Below the pieces are notes generated by a model. It made no database searches. It saw only the letters and a list, made by a program, of their open reading frames with translations, and was not told where the DNA came from. From an uncultured Flavobacteriaceae bacterium (GTDB lineage: Bacteria > Bacteroidota > Bacteroidia > Flavobacteriales > Flavobacteriaceae), in the NCBI GenBank assembly GCA_947500385.1, contig CANMSA010000017.1, forward strand, positions 81,053 to 145,052: a stretch of DNA of 64,000 nt, read 5' to 3'. This document shows, piece by piece, positions 17,287 to 24,249 of the stretch; within the stretch, counting starts at the first letter, position 1, and the number at the start of each line of letters is the position of its first letter. Made by a program: the position numbers and the translations under genes.

Positions 17287-18540
17287 ATGAAACACTTATT
17301 TATTATTACTATTTCTTTGCTGAGCATTACCTGTAATACTAAAAATGAAGATCAGAAAAAGTTAGATTTTGTGAAGTTTGACTTTCATTTTGATACAGAG
17401 TCAAATGAAGTGCCATACAATTTTTCTTCATATTGGGATACCATTCCTACAATTGTCGATAGAACAGCATGGGAATTTGCCAAAATCGGAAACATACAAA
17501 GTATGCATGAGATTTGGGATACGAAAGAATCAATTGAAATTGGACTTACTCAGGAACAACGAGATAGTTTTGGCCTCTACCAAGCAATGGATGCAATAGA
17601 TTACATATTGAATGAAGCTGAAGAGCACCAAGTAGTCATCGTCAATGAAGCTCATCAAATGCCCCAACATCGAATTTTTACTACTCGACTACTTGAAGGA
17701 CTCAAAAGAAGAGGTTTTAAGCACTTAGGGATGGAAGCATATTTTAATACGCCTCAAGCAGATTCAATTATGCAAGCCAATGGTTATCCTATTCTTGATT
17801 CTGGATATTTTACACAAGAACCTCAATTTGGCAATTTAATAAGAACTGCCTTTGATATGGGGTTCAATATATTTGGGTACGAAAGCAGTGGACATGCTAA
17901 TGGGAAGGAAAGAGAAATTAATCAAGCCCGGAATATTGAACCCTATCTAAATCGATACCCCAACGAAAAGATATTAGTTCATTGTGGTTTTGATCATGTG
18001 TACGAAGGAGATATGCCTAACAATTCCATGGGTTGGGGAAAGGCGATGGCAGGGAGATTGACGGAATTTACAGGAGTTGACCCATTAACCATAAGTCAGA
18101 CAATTTATTCTGAAAAGGGTAATAGGGATTACGAAAACTCGTACTATCAGATTACAGATCTAGAAAGACCTAGTGTTTTTGTCAATGAATCTGGTGAGCT
18201 ATTTGGTCAGCAACGAAAGAAAACCTCTATTGATTTACCTCCTATGGGCACATTCAGGTATGACATAGCAGTTTTCCATCCAAGAAGTAAAAAGTACGAT
18301 CGTCCGCAATGGATGGTGTATGGTGATCGTAAAGAAGTGGAAATATCATTTGTTGAAGAAAATATCCAGTGCCCATGTTTGGTACTTGCCTACAAAAAAG
18401 GTGAGAAAGTCGGCAAAGCCGTTCCTTATGATATACAAGAGACCGATGATAAGAAGGTTACATTAGTTTTAGATAAATCCGACTTTGAAATTGTCATATT
18501 GAATCAGAAGAACATAGCCCTAAAAGCTGAATTTAACTAG
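17287..18540 (+). CDS. Cassette 4 lipoprotein, EreA/ChaN-like fold
   Basis: 417 residues with a lipoprotein signal ('LLSITCNTK'). The segment 'VVIVNEAHQMPQHR' followed by 'LKRRGFKHLGMEAYF' matches the Glu-x-His...Arg signature of the erythromycin-esterase/ChaN/Tiki-like superfamily. A later His ('LVHCGFDHVYEG') would complete the site. It could be a hydrolase, but resistance to a macrolide cannot be claimed from sequence. The C-terminal ~110 residues look like a separate beta-rich domain. The gene sits 108 nt from the boundary at 17179, the longest leader in the array, and is the largest cassette gene. Confidence 0.65.
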   Translation: MKHLFIITISLLSITCNTKNEDQKKLDFVKFDFHFDTESNEVPYNFSSYWDTIPTIVDRTAWEFAKIGNIQSMHEIWDTKESIEIGLTQEQRDSFGLYQAMDAIDYILNEAEEHQVVIVNEAHQMPQHRIFTTRLLEGLKRRGFKHLGMEAYFNTPQADSIMQANGYPILDSGYFTQEPQFGNLIRTAFDMGFNIFGYESSGHANGKEREINQARNIEPYLNRYPNEKILVHCGFDHVYEGDMPNNSMGWGKAMAGRLTEFTGVDPLTISQTIYSEKGNRDYENSYYQITDLERPSVFVNESGELFGQQRKKTSIDLPPMGTFRYDIAVFHPRSKKYDRPQWMVYGDRKEVEISFVEENIQCPCLVLAYKKGEKVGKAVPYDIQETDDKKVTLVLDKSDFEIVILNQKNIALKAEFN

Positions 18541-18645
18541 GCATCATTGCAAAAACTTTATTTTCAAATAGATAACCAAAAGATTTTTATGGGATGGGAG
18601 ATATAGTAGAATAGATGAATTAATCCAAATCAAGAATAGAGTCAC

Positions 18646-18833
18646 CACACATAACAAAGTATAAAAACAATAGGGCAATTGTGGCGAAACTAAAAAGTTC
18701 GGGCGCATTTGCAACTTCGCCAAATTTTTAAATTTGGCTTATTGAAAGAAAAAAATAATAAGAAAAATTTAAAAATTCGGCTTGTGTTCAACCGAATGGT
18801 AGTCGCTCATTTTCAGCGCTACTGTTCTTACGA
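18646..18833 (+). repeat. attC-like element 4, truncated at right end
   Basis: It opens with CACACATAAC and has hairpins GCCAAATTT/AAATTTGGC (18719-18738) and ATTCGG/CCGAAT (18775-18797). A degenerate right arm, GCGCTACTGTTCTTAC, resembles the right arm of element 3. The closing AGCCGAACC is missing; the sequence runs straight into a bfmA-like fragment. This is the distal end of the array. Confidence 0.6.
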
Positions 18834-18988
18834 AGACTTACCCGTTTTGAAGACTTCAAAAACAGGGAAGCCTTCAAGGTCATCAAATTTGATTTGGAAA
18901 TGGACCTGCTGTATTTCCGAAATTTCTTGACTACCGAAGCCTTGATGCTGATGCTCTTAAATTGTTCTTTTTCGTATCCTTTATCCAT
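18834..18988 (-). pseudogene. Truncated BfmA/BtgA-like mobilization protein fragment
   Basis: Read leftward from 18988, the first ~45 residues ('MDKGYEKEQFKSISIKAS', 'RKYSRSISKSNLMTL') match the ribbon-helix-helix-like N-terminus of Bacteroidota BfmA/BtgA mobilization accessory proteins, as I remember them. The reading then loses similarity and collides with the end of attC-like element 4, so the C-terminal half is gone. It marks former mobilization functions on this island. Family assignment is from memory of the motif, not a search. Confidence 0.5.
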
Positions 18989-19399
18989 TTTTACTCTAAA
19001 AATTTACCGGTTTTATTGGCCTCAGCGCGTTTTTACGTTAAAAATGAAAAGGCTTAAATCCGAGATTAATGGTATGAGGTTGATTTTCAATACCATACAC
19101 TCATAAATACCACCGCAACATCGCAACAGCGTGTTGCCCTCTTGCTATTCCATTCACCGCGTTGCTTGCTCATGGAATACTGTTTAACTAAAAGTTAATC
19201 AGCATTGCTCATAACCGGGGTCTGTCAAGGAAACTTTAAGAGTCTTTTTGGGCTGTTTTTGAGTATTTCGCAAGGCATTGTAAAAAGCGATGCGAATCAT
19301 TCAACGAACACTAAAATTGAAAATTACTTTTAGCTACTACATTGAACAGGACACTATTTTTTTGAGATTTACTTTTGGTATCCGGGGCGTTTTTCCTTT
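18989..19399. other. oriT-like inverted-repeat region upstream of the bfmA fragment
   Basis: No gene is supported here. GCAACA-gcg-TGTTGC (about 19124-19138) is a perfect inverted repeat, and ATTCCAT...ATGGAAT (about 19147-19178) is a second one. Lying just upstream (on the minus strand) of a mobilization-protein fragment, this could be a former transfer origin or the regulatory region of bfmA. Confidence 0.35.
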
Positions 19400-19441
19400 T
19401 TGTATTTAGATGGGTATTGTTTTCGGAATAGAAAAAATAAA

Positions 19442-19852
19442 ATGGTCATTCTATCCGTCGATTCACTTCCAGTAGTGCCTTTGCTGTTATCCTTTTTGTT
19501 GCTCGTACCCGCACATGATACAAGCTTGGTAAGACGTATAAATAAGAGCGACCTAGGAGCCTGGTTGTACGCAGAACTGTCGTATTTCACTTTACCAGCA
19601 TCATGGCAGAATGGTACAGCTGCCAATTTAACTGCTACAGCATTGGAAACAGCAAATAATGTAACTTTACTGTGGTTTAATCTAAATCATGAGGTAACTG
19701 GTGAAGAGTTGAATGAGAAGTGGGTTAAAAATATTAAGGATGCCATGCGAGCTTTGGGAGGTGATTTTGGTGGAGACGCGCCTTTTACAATACCCTCTCC
19801 TGCTCCTTATACTGAAGAAGTAAGATGGAGTAGGACCGATTGTTCAAGATAG
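19442..19852 (+). CDS. Uncertain ORF, possibly a chimeric remnant
   Basis: The frame is open from 19400; ATG 19442 would give 136 residues. Only the last ~75 residues ('VTGEELNEKWVKNIKDAM' onward) look like ordinary protein. The first part is also open on the minus strand (19369-19626), so the coding strand there is unclear. The stop lies 3 bases before the next ATG at 19856. It may be the 3' end of a truncated gene fused to element sequence. No family recognised. Confidence 0.3.
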   Translation: MVILSVDSLPVVPLLLSFLLLVPAHDTSLVRRINKSDLGAWLYAELSYFTLPASWQNGTAANLTATALETANNVTLLWFNLNHEVTGEELNEKWVKNIKDAMRALGGDFGGDAPFTIPSPAPYTEEVRWSRTDCSR

Positions 19853-19855
19853 AAT

Positions 19856-20386
19856 ATGAAAACTATAGTAACGTATATTTTGCTTATGGGGATAACACTA
19901 AATACTAGTTTGGAAAACCTTTTATACTCTAATATTAATGATTTATCATTCGGAACGGTATTGAAAATAGACTCCGATGAAGATTGTAATTTATATAGTG
20001 TAAATAATTTTGAGCGTTACTTCTTTACTAGGAAGTATCAAACAATGGCCTTTAAAACAGATAGTAAGGGGATAATCAGATCGTTTAACTTCTCTATGTA
20101 CGGAAGTATGGACAAGATGTTTTATTCCAAAATAGTGAAAAATTACGGTCTTCCTCAACAAATTCTAAAAAGAGATACTATAGAAAGGAAGAAGAAAGAA
20201 AGCTTATCTGATGGAACTAAAGCCGTTTCTTCTCAAGGAACATTGAAGGAATGTACTTTTGAAGACAATCCCTTCTTCCTAATATGGAAAAATGACCGAT
20301 TTATAATGCAGTTTACGTTAATACCTCAATTAAATCGAATTGATCTATACTTTAAAACCCCTGCGGAAGAAATCATGTTTGATTAA
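19856..20386 (+). CDS. Hypothetical protein with N-terminal signal
   Basis: 176 residues. A short hydrophobic start ('MKTIVTYILLMGITL') suggests export. The body is mixed alpha/beta with many aromatic residues; no family recognised. It follows the preceding ORF by 3 bases, so the two may be co-transcribed. Confidence 0.5.
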   Translation: MKTIVTYILLMGITLNTSLENLLYSNINDLSFGTVLKIDSDEDCNLYSVNNFERYFFTRKYQTMAFKTDSKGIIRSFNFSMYGSMDKMFYSKIVKNYGLPQQILKRDTIERKKKESLSDGTKAVSSQGTLKECTFEDNPFFLIWKNDRFIMQFTLIPQLNRIDLYFKTPAEEIMFD

Positions 20387-20544
20387 TTAAAGTCGGAGAA
20401 ATCCGCCGAGAACACCAGAATCCGCATACATACTAGGGAGCGTAATGCAAAATGTGGTTAAAAAATGCGATAGAACCAGAACATTACCAAATGTGGTAGA
20501 AATTTGTATGCTTTTTTCTTAAATGATTATACAACCAGATTTGC

Positions 20545-20760
20545 ATGAAAACTATAGTACGTTCCTTTTTAATTTTAGAGATTATTGTATGTCTAGCGGG
20601 GTATTTAATCCCCAAGGATGCAGGTTTTGTTTACAATCACTATGATAGCTATGCGTTTGTAGGGTATAGTACCATTTGCTGGATAGCAGCGCAATGGCTT
20701 CTTGCACTGTTTTTAGTATGGGTTATTGGTCGAAAGGTGGTGCTTGCTTTTCGATCATAA
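20545..20760 (+). CDS. Small two-helix membrane protein
   Basis: 71 residues with two hydrophobic segments (about 6-22 and 42-63) and basic ends ('GRKVVLAFRS'). Probably an inner-membrane protein of unknown role. It stands alone, with 158 and 131 bp to its neighbours. Confidence 0.5.
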   Translation: MKTIVRSFLILEIIVCLAGYLIPKDAGFVYNHYDSYAFVGYSTICWIAAQWLLALFLVWVIGRKVVLAFRS

Positions 20761-20891
20761 ATAGGAATCAGTGCTGTACGAGCTACCAAAACGAGAAGCG
20801 TTTACCTATGGGCTAAACGGCTTATAGCTAAATATAACTGAAAAACACCACAGCATTGATGTAATCGTTAAGTACTATAAAACCGACCTAT

Positions 20892-21566
20892 ATGAAAAGA
20901 CACCTTTCCTTTTTTTTTCTAACATCTTTGCTAGCGTTGGGGAGTGCGTATTCCCAGAAAGAATATATAGAAGTAATGGTAAAAGATACTGTGGCTTTAA
21001 AACCCATATCCTATGAGTTTCAAGTCTCGAGCGGACTCAAATTTGAATATGATTATGAAAACCCAAATGCAAAAGAAGAATTCTCGAAAAAGCTGAGAGC
21101 TTCAGAGGATTCCTTGACCACACTTTTAAAGGACCTTGGATACGATTTCAAGTTAAATCAAAATCCCGATGTCAATTATACCAAGGAACTGACCGAAAAA
21201 AGAAACTATTTGGTAAAGATTCAAGACTCCGTTAAAACAGAAGTCTTCAAATCTAGGATGAAAGCGCAGGGATATGAATATTATATTACTGATATCACCT
21301 ATGAAAACAAGCAGACCAAGATTAAAGAAATCTATACCCGGTTGTTAAAGAAGGCCCGGAAAAGAGCAGACTTAATCGCTGAACTAAGCGGGGCAGAAAT
21401 CAAGGAACTGGTCAGCATATCGGAATCCAAGTCGGAGTTTGGGGTGATCACAAGCTTTATTGAAAATTTCGCCTATTCACGATCGTATGGTGCAACCACC
21501 ACTTCTTTTCAATTCAATGCGGGGGTTTTGGAAAAAAGCATATTGGTAAAATACACCATCAAATAA
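20892..21566 (+). CDS. Exported SIMPL (DUF541)-like protein
   Basis: 224 residues with a signal peptide ('LTSLLALGSAYSQ'). The C-terminal segment 'ARKRADLIAELSGAEIKELV' matches the typical SIMPL pattern (a helix of A..RA..LA..G followed by a strand). SIMPL proteins are periplasmic or surface proteins of poorly known role. It heads a run of small exported proteins (20892-23664) on the + strand. Confidence 0.6.
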   Translation: MKRHLSFFFLTSLLALGSAYSQKEYIEVMVKDTVALKPISYEFQVSSGLKFEYDYENPNAKEEFSKKLRASEDSLTTLLKDLGYDFKLNQNPDVNYTKELTEKRNYLVKIQDSVKTEVFKSRMKAQGYEYYITDITYENKQTKIKEIYTRLLKKARKRADLIAELSGAEIKELVSISESKSEFGVITSFIENFAYSRSYGATTTSFQFNAGVLEKSILVKYTIK

Positions 21567-21579
21567 GGAATTCGTGAAA

Positions 21580-21948
21580 ATGGACCCCAACGCCATAGAA
21601 GATGAAAATTATCCTCAGTTGTTTACCAAGGAACGGTTTTCTCTAGGGTACACGGAAGTAAGGAAACGACTGGAAGAGTTGCGGGAAGCAGGTGTAATGG
21701 AGGAACAATAAATCCAACAAGTGTTGGATGCGGACATCTTGCTGAAAATCAAGTACAAGACCTATAAAAAATGCACCAGGCAATTGCTTATGGCATTGGT
21801 ATTGACTGCTATGGGATTCGGTTTGCCCTTTCTTTCCCGCCTGCGTTTTCTGTTCTTACTTGGTGGGGTAATATTGGCCATTAGCGCATTTTTTGGTATC
21901 CTTTCCAACAGATTGCCAAAACAGCAACGGGATTATTTAAACCGGTAA
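21580..21948 (+). pseudogene. Membrane-protein gene split by an in-frame TAA
   Basis: ATG 21580 opens a 43-codon frame ending at TAA 21709-21711. The same frame then continues without interruption to 21948, encoding two hydrophobic helices and a basic tail. Read through, it makes one coherent ~122-residue protein: an amphipathic cytoplasmic N-terminus ('RFSLGYTEVRKRLEELREAG'), '*', 'IQQVLDADILLKIKYKTYKK', then the helices. A GTG at 21721 could restart translation. Either a recent nonsense mutation or two tiny genes. Confidence 0.5.
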
Positions 21949-22004
21949 GAGGAGCGGCCCAAGCATGGATACGAATCGAATTCAGTAACAAAAAAGAAAC
22001 AACA

Positions 22005-22724
22005 ATGAATATTGATACACTTTCAATTAAGTGGGTTATTGCAGTTACCGGAACACTCTTCCTTTTTTTTGGTCAAGTAGCGGCCCAAACTGCGGATGAC
22101 CAGACCTTGCGGTATGCCCATTTTATAATCAAGGAGCATTGGGTACAAACCCAACGCTTAGCGGATAGCCTCGTTAAAGGGGCAGCTGAAGCTCATAGGG
22201 AACGCTTGAGCATACCTAACGGTCCCAAACCTCCTTTACCCCCTCCACCAGCGGTATTCGATCGAAAGCGAAACACCCATTTCATAGTGGAGCCCGAGCA
22301 GTATATTTTTTACTCCATTGTTGATGAATTTTCCAATGATTCGATTCTTAGACCTGGCATTTCGAACATATATCGAATCAATGGGGAAAGCCAAAAACTA
22401 CAGGAGTTCAATGCAAATAGTTTTGAGATGTGGGAAGAGTACAACTTACCGTACAAAAGTGACGAACTGTATCAACTTTTGGAGGAGAACAAAAACGTCC
22501 GCAAAGAAATCTGTGGCTACGATTGCTATCAGGTATTGCTAAAGAACACCCTTACCCAACGCCCCGTGGAGTTGTACGTTACGGAGGAAATCCAATTGGA
22601 GTATCATCCTGTATTGAACGTAAAAAAATACTTATCAAAGTACTACCCCCTTTACATAAGGTACTACAACGCAGATTTTCCAGAAGATGAATACAGGGAG
22701 TATCGTTTTTACAAATACCGGTAG
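22005..22724 (+). CDS. Exported hypothetical protein
   Basis: 239 residues with a signal peptide ending near 'FGQVAAQ'. A proline-rich stretch ('PKPPLPPPPAVF') lies at about 68-80, followed by an alpha/beta region with a Cys pair ('EICGYDCYQVLL') and a Tyr-rich C-terminus. No family recognised. Confidence 0.6.
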   Translation: MNIDTLSIKWVIAVTGTLFLFFGQVAAQTADDQTLRYAHFIIKEHWVQTQRLADSLVKGAAEAHRERLSIPNGPKPPLPPPPAVFDRKRNTHFIVEPEQYIFYSIVDEFSNDSILRPGISNIYRINGESQKLQEFNANSFEMWEEYNLPYKSDELYQLLEENKNVRKEICGYDCYQVLLKNTLTQRPVELYVTEEIQLEYHPVLNVKKYLSKYYPLYIRYYNADFPEDEYREYRFYKYR

Positions 22725-22743
22725 TATCGGGATTACAAGCCAA

Positions 22744-23664
22744 ATGAAAGCAAAACCTTTCTTCTTCCTATTATTATCAATTCTCTTGTATTTTACCATG
22801 GTACAATGCAAAACAAGCTCATTAAACCAAAAAGAAAAATTAGAAGACTATAGAAAGTACTATCTCGAAATTTACAAAGCGGATAGCCTTGCGCTGATTG
22901 GCAAATATGAAAATAGTTTTAATATTCTGGATTCTCTATTTAAAATATATGAACCAACGAATGCTCCTCCTTATTATGAATACGAAACATATTTAAAAGT
23001 TAGTCACCTTTCAAAAAAAAATATTTCGAAAAGAAAAATCAAAACCTTAGTATCAGATTATGGTTTCGACTTAAACACTTTTGATGTAAAGACATATCCC
23101 GTTCTAAATAAGGTTTTTGAAGAATCCAATATTTCAAAAAAAGAATATAATAAACTTAGAAAAAAATACTTAAGTAAGGTGGATACAGTTTTAAGAGCAA
23201 AAATATTGAAATTAAAGTATTTGGATCAGGAAGCTCGTAGGAATACCTCGGAAAAAACCAGAATCAGATCAATAGACTCTATTGATTTAGAAGTTGAAAA
23301 ATTCTTAAAAGATATTTTTTCTAGAAATATTTTCCCTAACGAACATATAATCGGAAATCACACTATAGATAAAAACCCAGCTGTAAGCATAGATGTTTTA
23401 CTTTTACATACCAGGGATTCAATGAGACTAAATTATTTTATTCCACGAATAAATTCGTTTGTTGAGGAAGGCAAATGTCTGCCTTCAATATATTGTGCCA
23501 TGATAGATCAATATCATTTGTATAATGATAAAGAACAAATTTATGGTACATTTAATTTTAATCAAATAGACGCGAAAGAGTATAATTCCATACGCAAAAA
23601 AGTTGGTCTACCAAGCCTCGAATATGTACGATGGAAATATAAAAAGGTATTAGAAAGTCTTTGA
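22744..23664 (+). CDS. Predicted lipoprotein of unknown function
   Basis: I chose ATG 22744 over the upstream in-frame 22687 because it gives a proper lipoprotein signal ('FFFLLLSILLYF', lipobox 'TMVQC'). 306 residues, Lys-rich and mostly helical. No family recognised. Last gene before the right boundary of the island. Confidence 0.6.
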   Translation: MKAKPFFFLLLSILLYFTMVQCKTSSLNQKEKLEDYRKYYLEIYKADSLALIGKYENSFNILDSLFKIYEPTNAPPYYEYETYLKVSHLSKKNISKRKIKTLVSDYGFDLNTFDVKTYPVLNKVFEESNISKKEYNKLRKKYLSKVDTVLRAKILKLKYLDQEARRNTSEKTRIRSIDSIDLEVEKFLKDIFSRNIFPNEHIIGNHTIDKNPAVSIDVLLLHTRDSMRLNYFIPRINSFVEEGKCLPSIYCAMIDQYHLYNDKEQIYGTFNFNQIDAKEYNSIRKKVGLPSLEYVRWKYKKVLESL

Positions 23665-23865
23665 AATTTAAAGAAGAAAAGTAAGCATTCTGGCTTGTAA
23701 TTTTTTAAAAGCTCGATACTGATTTTTGGTTTAGTAAGACAAGAATACTTTTAAAGAAGAAAAGTGTTGAAAGCGCGTAGATTTTTTGCCTAACATGACA
23801 AAGTACATACATTGGGCCAAAGAATTTCTTATCTTTAAACCAAATCGTAACAAGTTAAATCAAGG

Positions 23866-23888
23866 AAAAAGTTACCTATTCGGTTACC
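23866..23888 (+). repeat. Right arm-type direct repeat
   Basis: A one-mismatch copy of the 23-nt repeat at 12808-12830, here containing GTTACCTATTCGGTTACC. It sits 62 bp inside the right 13-mer core. Confidence 0.5.
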
Positions 23889-23940
23889 CCAAAAGTTTAA
23901 AAACCAGCGAGATACCGTAGACTAAGAGATACGGGGGCAA

Positions 23941-23998
23941 GGGTACGTTCCTGCCACCCCGACAAAAGCCGGTTCTTTTTAGAGCTGGCTTTTTTTTG
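23941..23998 (+). terminator. tRNA-Pro 3'-like scar plus intrinsic terminator
   Basis: GTTCCTGCCACCCCGAC (23947-23963) resembles the T-arm and acceptor end of a tRNA-Pro. It is followed by stem AGCCGGTTCT / AGAGCTGGCT (23967-23976, 23981-23990; two G-T pairs), loop TTTT and a seven-T run. A near copy of the terminator is at 60046-60078. Confidence 0.7.
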
Positions 23999-24249
23999 GT
24001 ATATGCTAGCAGATGATCCCGAAGCTTCGTGCTGGCCGCTGCGGTCGGCAATGACCTTTTCTTTCCGAGGATCTACTTCACTTTTAAAGTATATCACATC
24101 ACATAGTTCTAAGAATGGGTATGCATTTCTTCCGCCATAAAAAATACACAGCGTCTTATACTAAAAAATCATCCCGATTACAGTGCAAAAGGGATGACTT
24201 TTAGATCGCTAAAAAGCTACGCTAACAAACAATATTAATTAAGTTGTAA

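Larger units (their letters stand above)
14511..18833 (+). mobile_element. Integron-like array of four single-gene cassettes
   Basis: Four units (14511-15281, 15282-16218, 16219-17178, 17179-~18833) each hold one gene on the + strand followed by a ~190-bp structured element. The first bases of units 1, 2 and 4 (GTTGTATGCA, GTTGCCAGTA, GTTATGTGTG) are perfect reverse complements of the 10 nt opening their own terminal element (TGCATACAAC, TACTGGCAAC, CACACATAAC). They do not match the neighbour's element. Unit 3 keeps 7 of these (GTAAGCA/TGCTTAC). The first three elements end in AGCCGAACC directly before the next boundary. This reproduces cassette/attC topology without integron sequences. Confidence 0.8.
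12699..23963. mobile_element. Candidate integrative element (11.3 kb) carrying the cassette array
   Basis: Both ends carry the 13-mer CTGCCACCCCGAC (12699-12711 and 23951-23963) in the same orientation. Just inside each lies a 23-nt repeat with one mismatch (12808-12830 and 23866-23888), also in direct orientation. The order core-arm-integrase ... arm-core is what attL/attR of a tyrosine-recombinase element would give. Cargo: integrase, four cassettes, a bfmA remnant, an oriT-like region and several hypotheticals. Alternatively, the right end could be the leftover promoter region of a second, deleted integrase gene, since both copies are accompanied by TATCTTTA and CAAGGAAAAA. The boundaries are inference. 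Confidence 0.45.
23665..24249. other. Right-end region of the island
   Basis: No gene seen. It contains a 16-nt direct repeat TTTAAAGAAGAAAAGT (23667-23682 and 23750-23765), the right arm repeat (23866-23888), the tRNA-Pro-like 13-mer (23951-23963) and a strong terminator (23964-23998). Confidence 0.5.

Noticed and set aside
17287..18540. Macrolide-resistance erythromycin esterase
   Set aside because: Only the superfamily Glu-x-His/Arg motif is recognisable; many non-resistance proteins share it.
14511..18833. A classical integron with IntI
   Set aside because: The only recombinase is IntDOT-like (no IntI-specific extra domain could be recognised, first Arg replaced by Ser), it is not divergent from the array, and the element ends do not follow GTTRRRY/RYYYAAC.
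15090..18833. CRISPR array
   Set aside because: The repeats are ~190 bp, structured and separated by whole genes; no short identical repeats with uniform spacers and no cas genes.
22687..22743. Upstream start for the 22744 lipoprotein
   Set aside because: It overlaps the 3' end of the previous gene and would bury the lipoprotein signal.
23900..23963. Intact tRNA-Pro at the right island end
   Set aside because: The T-loop reads GTACGTT rather than TTCGAAT and no acceptor 5' strand or anticodon stem with a 7-nt loop could be fitted.
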